DNA of 64,000 nucleotides, taken from Sycon ciliatum (Eukaryota; Porifera; Calcarea; Leucosolenida; Sycettidae). Positions 21,034 to 31,795 of the stretch are shown here, piece after piece. Position 1 is the stretch's first letter, and every line of letters starts with the position of its first letter. A program made the position numbers and the translations under genes. Under the pieces are notes generated by a model. That model saw only the letters and a program-made list of their open reading frames with translations, did no database searches and was not told where the DNA came from. The stretch spans positions 4,967,110 through 5,031,109 of the forward strand of contig NC_088651.1 in NCBI RefSeq assembly GCF_964019385.1, given 5' to 3'.

Positions 21034-21980
21034 ATTATAAACATAATTGGCTGTTTTCTCGAGCATTCTGCGAGAATCGTCTAGAGCATATTCTAGTCAT
21101 TTCCTCAGCATAATCCTCTTACCCCTAATGACTGGGCAGCTTGGGAACACTTGAAAGAAAAGACTCAGCACATTTCTACCTACGACCACTAAGCCGATCG
21201 ACTAAATCTTATTTCATTTATTTCTCTCAACTCCTGGTCCATGACCAATGGCCACTTTCAAACTATTTATTATCAAACATAATATTAATGATAGCAATGA
21301 TCAATAATTAAGTCGATGGTGGCTAAGCATTGGCGGATAAAGCTCGAAAAGGTGTCGGATTCTGCTAGAAAAGCAGAGAACAAATTGGAAGAACCATACA
21401 AACCTTTTTTATGGTGGGCAATTCCTCGAATTCTCCTCCATTTCTTTATCCACGTACTAATCATGCATGAAACTTACCAGAAAAGTACCGAATTCTGGCA
21501 ATCTTTTTGTCTGCCGGCATAATCCGCATATGCCTTATGGTGGTGGCCACACTTGCCTTAGTCTACGCTTGAAGGATTGCGAAGAATTGCCCACTCTGAG
21601 TGCGGAAAAACATTTGAAAGTAAAAACAATTGTGAGGTTGGCAGTTGCAACGAGGAACACACGCTTCTTGCAGTACTTGACACTTGACGGACCCACCGCT
21701 GCAATCCGGAGCACACGAGGGGCACCTCGCACCTTACATTCGGCAGGCTTTCAAGAAAGTGAATCAGTCAAGGGTTAAGTTCGGCAAGAGGCGTGTTTTC
21801 CTCGTTGAAACAATCATCTTCATGACTAACAGGGGCGAAATTGCCACTTCTAAGTTCGTATATCGTTGTCCTTTACCCGAACATGTGACTAGTTGTTGAA
21901 GGTGACAGCGTCGTGAATAATAATTTTACTGGCTCTCACCGTCTGTTGAGTACAACTCCATGACGACTCTGACTCAAGAT
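21034..21980. repeat. U-repeat mosaic, block 5
   Basis: Includes the CAACTCCTGGTCCATGACCAATGG and GTGGCTAAGCATTGGCGGATA modules and the inverted GCAGGCTTTCAAGAAAGTGAATC block. It ends at the 3' end of the inserted LINE. No gene is seen. Confidence 0.5.
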
Positions 21981-22029
21981 TTTTTTTTTATTATTTATTC
22001 TTCTTTTACTAGGGAATTCCCAACAGGCG

Positions 22030-24900
22030 TCAGCGCCTTTTTACAGGGAACCCTAGGTATAATTTGATGGATGAGCGAAATTCAGCTGGTGAACTAGACA
22101 TGCGGCAAGCCGGTGGAAGTGTATTCCACCTGGCAGCGCCCAAATAAGAAATTGCACTAAAGCCATATCGGGTGTTAGCGGGGGGCAGAACAAGAGCAGC
22201 AGAGACTTGGCCACGGGTGGTGGCTGCAGTGCGAGCACCATGGGCGCGCAAGGTAAAGCGGTCTCGCAGAAGAGGACTAGCAAGTCCATTCAGGCAGCGG
22301 TAAACAAATACATAGGTTTTGAAGTTGAGGCGTTTCTCAAGGGCGTACAAGTTAGTATGACTGTATAGAAGAGTGGTGGGAGTCATTCTATCCAACGAAA
22401 ATATTCTCTTTAATGCTACGCGGCTGGCAGTAAGAAGCTTGTCATATAGGGCTTGTGATAAGCAATGAATATATGCAGTGCTGCCAAACTCAAATGTGGA
22501 CTGAATGATCGATAAATAGAAAAGTCGTTTGCCAAAAATGCTGATATTCTGCTTTGCGTGGACAAATGCTCCAACCTTCCTATTGACATTTGCACATACT
22601 GCATCCACTTGGGTTGAGAAAGACAGATGTTCGTCAACCAGTATTCCTAAGTACCGAGCGTAAGCAGATGGGACTATGGAAGTGCCCCGGCAGTTGACTG
22701 CGGTGCCAGGTGGCAGCTCCGTGCTCGGTCGCCTGAGCAGGACAAACTGAGTCTTGGACGGGTTTAACACCAATCCCTTCTGATCTAGGTAGCGGTCCAG
22801 AGCGGCAAGGTCAGCACTCAGCTGGGTTGTGATGATCTGGATGGACTTGTGCCTGATATAGAGTGTGATATCATCGGCATAAAGTTGATTTAATGCATGT
22901 TGGAAGCACTGTGGTGCGTCACGGGTGTAAATGCAAAAGAGCAATGGGCCGAGCACGGAGCCTTGTGGGACGCCTCTTGTGCAAGGGCGGGCCCCACTTA
23001 GCTGTTGTCCTACTCTTACTCGCTGGACGCGTCTGGTCAGGTAGCTTGCAAACCAAGCAAGTGCAGTGTCAGCAATGCCAAGCATCTTCAACTCGTCAAT
23101 GAGCTCTTGATGCTTAACTCGGTCAAAAGCTTTGCTCATATCTGCAAACACTATGCCGCAGTACTCGTTGTTATCAAGGGCTTGGAGCCATTCGTCGACC
23201 ACTAGCGCTAGGCAGTCCTCACACGAGCTGTTGGTACGGTAGGCAAATTGATTGTCAGGCACGTACATGATGTTGTGTAACTTAAAGAATGCAATCAGCT
23301 GCTCCAAGACAACTCGTTCTAATATCTTGCTGCATATGGGCAATAATGAGACTGGTCTGTAATTAGTAGAGCTTTCTGCATCGCCTGATTTGAAAACTGG
23401 GCTGACTGTGGCATTCTTGAAAATATCTGGTACGCACCCTGTGCTCAGAGATTTATTGATAATATCAGTGAGAGAAACTGCTATGGAATCACGACCATGC
23501 TTCAGTACGGCTGGTAAGACGTTGTCAGAGCCAGATGACTTACTTGTGTTTGTTGCTTTGAGCAGTGTGGTGATGTGCGCCACAGTTACGGGTCGAAAAT
23601 AGGACAGTCGAGCAGCAGTAGTTGGCTGTTGGGTGGCTGGGCGTAAACATATGTCAGCAGGCCGGCTTGGATCGTGCACTATGTTAGCAAATGTCTCTGT
23701 CAGACTACTGAGAGATGCAATTGGCTGATTTCTTACTTTCCGCCTGCCAGACAGACTGTTAAGAAGAGCCCACTGACCTCTAGGATTTCGTCGGAGTGCC
23801 GAGAACTGGTGCATCAGGAAACGGGATTTCAGTCTCCTACTCAGAAGCGTCCCCTCACGTCTGACAGAACGATACTGTTGCTTAAGAACCATATTCCCAG
23901 GCTGCGAAAGGACTCTACGATGCAGAGTAGTTCTGCGCTGCAGCAGTTTCCGTAACTCTGGTGTTGCCCACGGTTGAGGCTTAGGTTTGGGACAGAGGGG
24001 TAGTCTAACTTGTTTAGATGGAGCATGCGTATCAGTAACAGCAGCAATAGACGTTAGAAGATGGCAAGTTTGACTGTCCAATGTTGAAAATGAGGATGAG
24101 TCCTCGAGCATATTATTCAGGTCAGCATTAAACTGAGAGTAGTTGATAGTAGCTATTCCTGGTTTTCTCACAACCTTAGTTCTCTGGGTTTCTGGGGGCT
24201 TCCATTCCGGTATTACAATATCAAGGCGGACTAGGTGGTGATCAGTAAGATCTGACATGGGAATGATCGTTGGATTGGGCAATGGAAAGGTAGTGTTCAA
24301 CAGAGCCAGGTCAAGACACGTGTTTGACGGCGCTCTAGTTGGTGCGTGGACAATGTTCTGCAGCTGGTGCTCTGCACAAAGCTTAAGTAGATGCTGATTA
24401 TGATGTAGAGTCGGTTGTAAGATGTCCGTGTTCAAGTCTCCCAGAACTAGCAGGTCAGATCTGTCCACGAAAATGCCATCCAACTGGGCACTGTACTGCT
24501 CCCAGAATTCTGTACCAGAGCTCGGTGGGCGGTAGACTGAACTCACGAGGAGCTTACACGCATCTGGCTCCCGTGCAATGCGAACTGACACAAACAACGA
24601 CTCCAGATGTGTGTTGGATGCGGGCATGATGAGACGAGCGCGGAGACTAGACATGACGTACAAGCACACACCTCCGCCCCTTAGGTTCCTGTCGTTCCGA
24701 TATATCCGATATCCAGGGATGTTCAGCAGGGAATCTGATACTGAGCTGTCTAGCCAGGTTTCATTAATTGACATGATGTGAATTTTATTGGCATGCAGGA
24801 TATGATGGATTTCATGAACTTTGTTTCGTAGACTGCAGATGTTTATATGAGCAACTTTGAGGACGGCGCGGTTGTCTGGCTGGGGGTTCCCTGATATGTC
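22030..24900 (-). CDS. LINE ORF2: APE endonuclease and reverse transcriptase (about 956 codons from the amber codon)
   Basis: Nicks target DNA and copies the LINE RNA at the nick. Directly after the ORF1 amber codon the frame reads through VAHINICSLRNKVHEIHHIL, which carries the first APE motif, then SINETWLDSS (metal-binding Glu), VLGDLNTDIL, and SDLTDHHLVRLDI. The first ATG in frame (24774) lies 42 codons in and would remove the first APE motif. The RT has NYRPVSLLPICSKILE, VFADMSKAFDRV (motif A), GVPQGSVLGPLLF (motif B), QLYADDITLYI (motif C) and ARYLGILVDEHLSF. The end, LGAARWNTLPPACRMSSSPA, is the usual CR1/L2/Rex-type C-terminal motif. Length and motifs fit an intact protein. Confidence 0.88.
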   Translation of the reverse strand, partial: DISGNPQPDNRAVLKVAHINICSLRNKVHEIHHILHANKIHIMSINETWLDSSVSDSLLNIPGYRIYRNDRNLRGGGVCLYVMSSLRARLIMPASNTHLESLFVSVRIAREPDACKLLVSSVYRPPSSGTEFWEQYSAQLDGIFVDRSDLLVLGDLNTDILQPTLHHNQHLLKLCAEHQLQNIVHAPTRAPSNTCLDLALLNTTFPLPNPTIIPMSDLTDHHLVRLDIVIPEWKPPETQRTKVVRKPGIATINYSQFNADLNNMLEDSSSFSTLDSQTCHLLTSIAAVTDTHAPSKQVRLPLCPKPKPQPWATPELRKLLQRRTTLHRRVLSQPGNMVLKQQYRSVRREGTLLSRRLKSRFLMHQFSALRRNPRGQWALLNSLSGRRKVRNQPIASLSSLTETFANIVHDPSRPADICLRPATQQPTTAARLSYFRPVTVAHITTLLKATNTSKSSGSDNVLPAVLKHGRDSIAVSLTDIINKSLSTGCVPDIFKNATVSPVFKSGDAESSTNYRPVSLLPICSKILERVVLEQLIAFFKLHNIMYVPDNQFAYRTNSSCEDCLALVVDEWLQALDNNEYCGIVFADMSKAFDRVKHQELIDELKMLGIADTALAWFASYLTRRVQRVRVGQQLSGARPCTRGVPQGSVLGPLLFCIYTRDAPQCFQHALNQLYADDITLYIRHKSIQIITTQLSADLAALDRYLDQKGLVLNPSKTQFVLLRRPSTELPPGTAVNCRGTSIVPSAYARYLGILVDEHLSFSTQVDAVCANVNRKVGAFVHAKQNISIFGKRLFYLSIIQSTFEFGSTAYIHCLSQALYDKLLTASRVALKRIFSLDRMTPTTLLYSHTNLYALEKRLNFKTYVFVYRCLNGLASPLLRDRFTLRAHGARTAATTRGQVSAALVLPPANTRYGFSAISYLGAARWNTLPPACRMSSSPAEFRSSIKLYLGFPVKRR

Positions 24901-25812
24901 CTATTGGGCAGACAGCAGATCCTGGATGGCATTGTCAGAGAGAGGTGTCCCTTTGTCATCCAATATGACGTCATAAGGCAGAGAGCACTTGACCTTTTTG
25001 GCTCGAAGTTGCTTATACTTCGGTAGTACTGCCTTCCGCTTCGTTTGCTGTTGTCGAGTCAGGTCGTTGTTGACGTACACATCATGTCCATTCACTTTCA
25101 GGCCAAGGCGATCCTTGTACGCTGACGCCTTGAGGCGCTTGTTTCCAAAGCGTACTCTGACAGGAGCTGGACCTGGCGCTGGAGTCTCATGTTCAGTAGC
25201 GCGTGGGCGCAAACGTTCGACTTCCAGCAGGTCAGAGGTCGAACATTTGAACAGAGTACCGCAATGCAGGGATAGGGTTTCATTCCATGATGCAGGCAGT
25301 CCTCGTACTATGACGCTGGTAGTACGGTTGGACCTCTCAACCTCCTCTGCAATGATGTCGGAGAGGTTGTATGGTTCGAGTTGAACTACTGGTCCTGCAT
25401 TTGCCGCGTCAGAGGTCAATGGTGCACTGACTGGTCCGCCTTGCACTGCTGTATTGCTGGCGTCGTCTGTCAAAAACCGTACCGTGGCGGCAAGGTCCGT
25501 CTTTTCCCGCTCCAGATCACCAAGTCTTGTCTTCAGAGCTGTCACCTCCGTGGTTAGGTCTGCAACCTGTGTCACCAGGTTTGCCAGCCGTTCGTCTAAC
25601 AACTCGGACATACACGTCCTAAATTCCTTCATCATGTCCACGGGGGCCTCATGATTTCCTGAAGACAACGAGGCACTGTACGAACCTCCTGTAGCTGTGC
25701 GCAGGGCAGCGGGAGGGGTGATTGCCTTCCTTCGACGTGACTCCAAAGCGGTGGGAGTGCCTGAGCCGCGGCTTAGGTTAGAACTACCTTTTGCAGACAT
25801 ATTTGCAGCCAT
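24901..25812 (-). CDS. LINE ORF1: coiled-coil RNA-binding protein (303 codons)
   Basis: Nucleic-acid-binding chaperone of the LINE particle. The N-terminal 55 residues are Ser/Thr-rich and basic. Residues about 58-115 form a heptad-rich coiled coil (LANLVTQVADLTTEVTALK and on), expected to trimerise. An RRM-like domain starts near 158 with TTSVIVRGLPASWNE and continues through VERLRPRATE. A basic C-terminal domain has VRVRFGNKRLKASAYK and LTRQQQTKRKAVLPKYKQ. This coiled coil, RRM and basic order is that of L1/CR1-type ORF1 proteins. The start at 25812 is the first ATG of the frame. The stop is a TAG, after which ORF2 continues in the same frame. Confidence 0.8.
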   Translation of the reverse strand: MAANMSAKGSSNLSRGSGTPTALESRRRKAITPPAALRTATGGSYSASLSSGNHEAPVDMMKEFRTCMSELLDERLANLVTQVADLTTEVTALKTRLGDLEREKTDLAATVRFLTDDASNTAVQGGPVSAPLTSDAANAGPVVQLEPYNLSDIIAEEVERSNRTTSVIVRGLPASWNETLSLHCGTLFKCSTSDLLEVERLRPRATEHETPAPGPAPVRVRFGNKRLKASAYKDRLGLKVNGHDVYVNNDLTRQQQTKRKAVLPKYKQLRAKKVKCSLPYDVILDDKGTPLSDNAIQDLLSAQ

Positions 25813-25974
25813 ACTACATACGTATACACTTCTCTAACTAACTACTACCTACACGTATTTAACTACCTAGTACCTACCCTTCTCCAGACCGGCCTGCTGC
25901 CGGCTGGCTACTACAAAACCTGCGAAAACTACGGAGCTCGAAAAAGCTAACTGCCCTCAAAGTTACTACACATA

Positions 25975-28725
25975 AAGATGTTATCTGGGGATTCACAAAT
26001 TGTTTGTCGAGCTGGAAACTAAATGTATCTGTTATTTTGTATCCCTGTTGGTGGTTGGCTCTGGCGAGCCGTATACATGTATAAGTGGCGCAGTTCAGGC
26101 ACAATCTTCCGCAGCCTACTCAAACTTCTCTGATTAGGCGTGGATTCCCCGGAACACTGTGTATTGAGCAGGGATTGTTGCTTTCTAGCAGGTTTGCCGA
26201 CTTGAAGGTGCGACGGGACTCCTCGTGTGCTCCGGATGGCAGTCGTGAGTCAGTCAAGTGTCAAGTTCGGCAAAAAGCGTGTGTTCCTCCGTGAACCAAC
26301 AAGTTACTTCATGACTAATACCGCGGAAGTCGCATTTTCTACACAATTGTGAGTCAAAACAATTGTTTGTAAAACAGTTCTTCATGGAAACATCATAATT
26401 ATTAGTGTTTACCCTATTAACCGCTGACACAAGCTGAACGGCTTAGACCGACTCATGAGAAATGCCAAGTTTTCAAGACTCTCGTGATTAAGAATACAAA
26501 AGTCGATGCTTGCCATTCTGCCCCTTTTCGGTGGGAGATCGTGGCGAAGGACACGCGAAAAAACAGGTAACTGCACACTTTGATAACGGAAAAACCAAAA
26601 TTAATATTATTGCGAAAAAAGTCTCTTTATGAACGTTCAAGTGCGTTGCAGGAATCGAACCTGCATAGACGCCTTGTGAAACGTACCTCGAAGTAGTAGT
26701 ACATGCACATGCACAAGAAACAAGATAGTCAAACACGTCAACACAGCATTGTTACCTTTAAAGGCAGTTTTTGAACGTGCATATTGCCTCTTTCTTTCAA
26801 CTTAACACCTGTCTCATTGTAGAAAAATATGAATTTAATAGTGAGAAACTTGGAAACCAAACAAAACACCGCCAGCGTGCTGGAGAAAGGGTCGCAAAAG
26901 CCGAAGACCCGTAATGTTCAGTAGACAAGATGGGTGACTGGTAGGAGTAAGTGGATTATGCTGCCTTAATTTTTGGCATAATCATGTTCTTTTATTATTA
27001 TTATTATCAAAGTTTTGAAATGGCAATCGCATGGTATCCAATGAACAAGGGCAGATGCCCAATGAGGCTGTTATGCACACCTGCTATTGAAGGCCGAATA
27101 GAAGGCATAATTCTTGGCATAATCAGGTACATTTTGAGAAGGAGCATAAAATGGCATCCGAAAAACAAGGGCAGATGCCCAATGAGGCAGTTATATACAC
27201 ACCTGCTATTGAAGGATCATTCTAGGGCTTCTTGTCGATTTTAAATAGTATTTTGGCAGCCCTTATAGGACATCTCCCAAAAAATCAGAGTGTGCTTTTG
27301 AATTTGGTTATCCTCTGGAATATTATTGTCTTGTGCTTCAACAAACTCCCAGTCCACATCATGGCCATGGGCGGAGTACCACTCCAGGACGACTCTGACT
27401 CAAGCTGCTACCTGGGAATTCAGTCTCTTCACGATACCGCAACTTCTAATTTCGTATTGTTGTCCTTCACCCGGACGTGGGAACAGTTGCTGGAGGTGAC
27501 CGCGTTGTGAATATTTACTGGCTTTCGCCATCTGTCGACTAGAACTGTGTGATGACTCTGATTCAAGCTGCTACCTAGGGCTCCAGTTCAGGACCTTCGC
27601 TATCTAGGTCACGAAAGTCGATGCTTGCCATTCTGCCCCTTTTCTGGTGGGGGATCGTGGTGAAGGACCCGCGTAAAAAAACAGGTAACTGCCCACTCTG
27701 ATTACGGGAAAACCAAACATTATTGCAAAAAAAGTCTTGATACATCATCATGTGCGTTCCAGGAATCGAACCTGCATACATGTAGACACCTTATGATACT
27801 CACTTTAAGTAGTAGTACATGCACAATAAACCAGATATTCAAACACGCCAAAACACAGCACTGTTACCTTTAAAGGCCGTACTTGAACGTACGCATTGTC
27901 TCTTCTTTCAACCTGTCTCGCTGTGGAAAATAGCAAGAAACTTCGAAACCAAACAAACCATCGCCAGTGTGCTCGTGAAAGGATCGATAAACCCGAAGAC
28001 CCCAAACAATTGTTTGTAAAACAGTTCTCCATTGAAACATCATATTCGTGTTTACCCTATTAACCGCTCCCACAAGCTGAACGCCTTTAAAAACTGACTC
28101 ATGACTAGTGTAAAGGCTTCAAGACCTTCGCTATTTAGGATAAGAAAGTCAATGCTGGATATTGTCTCCAAATACCTCGGCGTCTTGATCGATGAACAAA
28201 TGGCCTGGCAACCGCAAGTTGACCAGTGCATCTCACGAACTGATAGGAAGATCGGTACTGGGTGGCGGGCACGACGCTGCCTCACTCTACTGTCTCTAGC
28301 TAGTCGACTGAATCGCTCCCACAACGTTGGCAGCTTAGAACAGCCCATGACAAGTGTCAAGGCTTCGAGACGTTTACAATCTAGGATACGAAAATCGATG
28401 CTTGCCATTCTGCCCTTTTTCCGGTTGGAGATCGTGGCGAAGGACGCGCGTAAATAAAAACAGGTAATTGCGCACTCTGATAACGGTAAAACAAAAAAAT
28501 ATTGCGAAAAAGGTTCCTTTGTGAACAATCATGTGCGCTGCTGGTTCGAGTCCCGGTGGTGTGACTGATGATTTTTTATTTCTTTTATATCTGGCTTGCA
28601 AGTGTTTAGTTTCGGAGAGAAAAGAGCAGTACGTGGAATGTGGCCTCTCATTTCCTAAAACTTTCCGTGAAGTCCAAATTTGAAATTATTATTATTATTG
28701 CAAATAAGGCTGAGTAATTACACGA
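25975..28725. repeat. U-repeat mosaic, block 6
   Basis: Anchors at 26503, 27621 and 28399; B boxes near 26645 and 27755, and a plus-strand one, GGTTCGAGTCCCGG, near 28542. An RT thumb-like scrap is at 28165-28340. A TTA microsatellite starts at 26990. From 28560 to 28725 I see only AT-rich sequence without a recognised feature. Confidence 0.5.
28165..28340 (+). pseudogene. RT thumb-like fragment within U-repeat
   Basis: Reads SKYLGVLIDEQMAW, then VDQCISRTDRKI. More diverged than the copies at 15812 and 50978. Confidence 0.35.
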
Positions 28726-28739
28726 ATGCATAAAAACCA

Positions 28740-29813
28740 GCATTTGCTTCCGGGAAGGATTCACAAACATAAGACAAAAACACCATGGCTCAATGTAACT
28801 GCACATCAGTCTTCGCCGACCCACCAAATTCAATCTGGCGTGCCACAGGGCAGCATCCTCGGCCCCACCCTCTTCCTTCTGTACGTCAACGAAGCAGAAG
28901 ACCACCTGCCTGATGGGGCGAAGCTGGCTGTATACGCCGACGACACAACTCTCTACAAGTGCATCACCACCCAACTCAGACTGCCAGAAGAGACAGCAAT
29001 CCTCCAGCAGGCAGTAGACTCACTGGCAGCATGGGGAAGCAGGTGGAGGATCAAGTTCGAGCCCACAAAGTCGCAGGCATTGACCATCAGCCACCACCGC
29101 TCGCCAACCCCCCCCCCCCCCCCCCGAACGCAATACGCTTCCAAGGAGCAGTCGTGCCAGAAGTAGAGGAGCTCAAGCTTCTTGGCGTCACCTTCGACAG
29201 GCAGCTGGCATTCCGCAGCCATATCCGACAGCTTGCAGTACGCGAAGCCCAGCGGCTCGGCTTCCTCCGTATAGCATCGGCTGTGCTAGACCCAAAGCAC
29301 CGGGCAATCGTGTACCGTGGCTTTGTCCGCCCTGTGCTAGAGTATGGCATGCTGGTGTGGATGAGCGCAGCCCCAACCACCTTGGCCCGCCTCACTGCCA
29401 TCCAGCGCCGTGCCCTGCACATAATTGGAGATGGATCATACCTCCCGAGCCTCGACATTCGCCGTACCGTAGCAGGGCTCTGCTTTCTGTACAAGCTGCA
29501 CTTTGTGGAGGGTCCGGAAATGGTGAAAGCCATTCTGCCACCATCAGCAGCCGCACCGCAACACCGCATGCCTACTCATGAGACAACCAGATCTGCAACA
29601 CATCATCCATCGCAACTCACCAGTATCCTTCCTCCTCAGGCACGAAACAACACGCTCCGCTCATTTCCCCACTCCCTCATCGCAACGTGGAATCAGCTCC
29701 CACCTACCCTTCTGCAGTCTCCCCCTTCTCGCAGAGGCATGCACGCGTTCAAGAAAAACGTCAACGACCACTTGCGGCGCAGCAAGTGGGAGTGGGCCAC
29801 AGACAGGCTATGA
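28740..29813 (+). pseudogene. LINE B reverse transcriptase C-terminal half, one frameshift
   Basis: The first frame (to 29166) has IQSGVPQGSILGPTLFLLY (motif B) and LAVYADDTTLYK (motif C). After an 18-C run (29108-29125) the homologous reading moves to another frame: VEELKLLGVTFDRQLAFRSH, FVRPVLEYGMLVWMSAAPTT, TAIQRRALHIIGDGSYLP, and a C-terminal SLIATWNQLPPTLLQ. Together these follow the normal order of a CR1/Jockey-like RT and its C-terminal domain. Motif A and everything upstream are missing through 5' truncation. The frame change at the homopolymer could be real or a sequencing error in an 18-base run. Confidence 0.75.
29108..29125. repeat. (C)18 homopolymer
   Basis: Eighteen consecutive C inside the LINE B RT, at the point where the reading frame changes. 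Confidence 0.9.
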
Positions 29814-30499
29814 TCTCTGCCAACACACCAGCCTAATTATACTGACCGAACTCCAGCTCCCTTCTACCCCTCTTTGATCCCTCGCTCAGCCTTAAAATCC
29901 GATTATCAGTTCACTCCATCTTCCTACGGTACACTGCTTTTACTATTGTTTTGTCCTATCCCAATCTCAAATTCTCCCCATTAACGTTTGCAAAGCCGGT
30001 GCTCCCCTCTTGGATGCACATGTTTCTTTTCTCCTATGTATCGGCGCACAGGAGTAACGCTGATTCCGAGACCTTTGGTCGGAGGAGTTACTTTTGCCCC
30101 GCCCCCACTTCCATCCAATATGCCATCGCCCCCGCTGTGCAGCATCTGATGTTACTGTGGTATTCAGTAAAAAAAAAAAAAAAAAAAAAAAAAACAAAAA
30201 CATACGGAAAGCAGCTTCTAGGTTCAAGTTCCAGTGGCAATGTCAGAAAGGCGACAGACTGTTCGTGCACGATGGTCACCCTGCAGGGGATAAGTCAAGG
30301 TCGCGGCTCGGCAGAGGAAGATGAGTGCCGCGGGGTGCCATTCCACCGTGACTTATCCCCTGCCATCTGCCGCAGCTGATTAAGGCCTCTAAGCGTGTCC
30401 AGGCGAATGCCGAGTTGGGCTAGGCAGTCCTGAGAAGAGGAGAGTTGTCCTGGGTCGGCCCAGTCGACCGCGCAGGTTCGCGGTGGCTGAAAACTCTAA

Positions 30500-30770
30500 C
30501 ACACGCTGTGGGGAGAGCTCTTCTGCATTCTCAGCACGGGACCAAGGAACTCCCAACGCCGTTGGTCAACCTCGAGCGAAATCGGTGCTGAGCCGCAGAT
30601 GTCGTACAGATGCTTGTCGGTAATTGTGTTTGGGAACTTAGCGCCAGCCATTGTTCTCAGATGCCTTCGATGAAAGGTGTCAATCCCTCTGGTGGTGGCA
30701 TCTGTGAGACCCCATGTCGCACAGTTGTACAACAGCACTGGCTTCATATAGGTATTGTACAGCGCAGCTC
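30500..30770 (-). pseudogene. LINE A copy 2, RT C-terminal end
   Basis: Reads LYNTYMKPVLLYNCATWGLT, FHRRHLRTMAGAKFPN and RRWEFLGPVLRM, nearly identical to copy 1. It is cut from the rest of the RT by the Tc1-like element. The upstream residues of the 140-codon frame come from that element's end. Confidence 0.7.
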
Positions 30771-30772
30771 TA

Positions 30773-31793
30773 CAGTCCGTTTCAAAAAGATTTACAACCC
30801 TGGCGATCGCCCGCGGAGTTTGGCGTCTTACCGTATGAGCACTCGAGCGCTGCCTGGAAAAACTCACTGTGAACTCGAAGAAATATTCCGCGCGAAAGCA
30901 GGAAAAATGACAACTCACTCACGTTGACACAGTCATGGACGTACGTCTGGTTTACAATAAACGAGTTCTTCCTCGTATCGATAATGGAGTCAGAGAGGAC
31001 ATGTCGAAACGAAAGTGTTGTAAATGTTGACGAGCTGCATGGGTCCGTTTTGTGACCAAAATAGTTTCTTTGAGCTGCGATGCAATTTACTCACCGTGTG
31101 ACGAAAACGACATCGACACGGACTCATTCCCAAGGCCATGACTTGGCAAAGCTATCCGTGTGACTTCGACGACATTTTGAGAAAAGCAAACGCTTGTGAA
31201 CGCTGATAGAAGACGGCGTTGACTGCTAAATTCAAATAAATTGGCGATCTTGAAATACTAAAATAAATCTCAAAAAGCTACAGCGCGATGACTTCCATTA
31301 TAATTCACTCACACCATTGCAGTGTTGTGGGTGTGTTCACATGGCGTGAGCCAGTCAAGTGTCAGTCAGTTTGGCAGGAAGCGCGAGCTCCAACAACAAG
31401 TCGTTTGGTGCAGCCACCTTCTTTGTCTTGTACCAGCTTGATCACCAAAAAAATGAAAAAAGGTTTGACGTGAGGATAGGTTGGGATTTGAACTCACAAC
31501 TTCATGGTCAGCAGACAGCATTCATAACCACAAGGCCAAAAAGGAAAGGATAAATCGTGGGTTTCGATAAAAAATCGATACTGGTTTCCTGGGCAAATTG
31601 TAAACCATGGGAAACGGCCGGAAACCTGGCCGAAATTCTAACTCCTTAACGGTTGGTCCAATTGTTCCGAAACCTTCACAGAACAATTTGCCGTGTCCTA
31701 ACAAGCCACTCTATGTACTTTGTTGTCCAATTTCCCTTATCTTCATACTTTTTAAGACCCAAACCTGATTGTAAATCTTTTTGAAACAGACTA
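30773..31793. mobile_element. Tc1/mariner-like non-autonomous element (about 1.02 kb)
   Basis: Ends CAGTCCGTTTCAAAAAG and (inverted) TAGTCTGTTTCAAAAAG, flanked by TA. The empty site GCTCTAAGCAGTAG is in copy 1 at 1.46 kb. No transposase frame is visible. A tRNA-like stretch lies at 31480-31540. Confidence 0.65.
31480..31540 (-). other. tRNA-like sequence (Pol III A and B box-like), probable SINE or tRNA scrap
   Basis: On the minus strand GGCCTTGTGGTTATGAATG is followed by GTTGTGAGTTCAAATCCCAA, resembling the D arm and the T arm of a tRNA at about the right spacing. The acceptor stem does not close, so it is not a tRNA gene. Confidence 0.4.
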
Positions 31794-31795
31794 TA

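Larger units (their letters stand above)
21981..25974 (-). mobile_element. Full-length CR1/L2-like LINE, unit 1 only
   Basis: The 3,994-bp element is flanked by AAGAT (21976-21980, 25975-25979), and the empty site CTCAAGATGTTACC is present in unit 2 at 57.12 kb. On the minus strand it has a roughly 160-bp 5' leader, ORF1, ORF2, a short 3' end and an AATAAATAAT-A10 tail. Both frames are open, so it is young. It is the only retroelement here that looks complete. Confidence 0.88.
28726..30170 (+). mobile_element. LINE B, 5'-truncated copy with poly(A) tail
   Basis: Starts inside the RT domain and ends after a 3' untranslated region (29814-30168) in ATTCAGT followed by an A-run to about 30195. 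The same 3' end occurs as short insertions inside LINE A in all three units. It belongs to the CR1/Jockey-like group by its RT C terminus. Confidence 0.8.

Noticed and set aside
28052-28528. Minus-strand frames containing GRMASIDFRILDS in many U-repeats
   Set aside because: The phrase recurs because the DNA repeats, and it is interrupted in most copies. I found no matching protein family.
28550-28580. Hammerhead candidate at CTGATGA near 28562
   Set aside because: No GAAA at a usable distance and no pairing for stem II.
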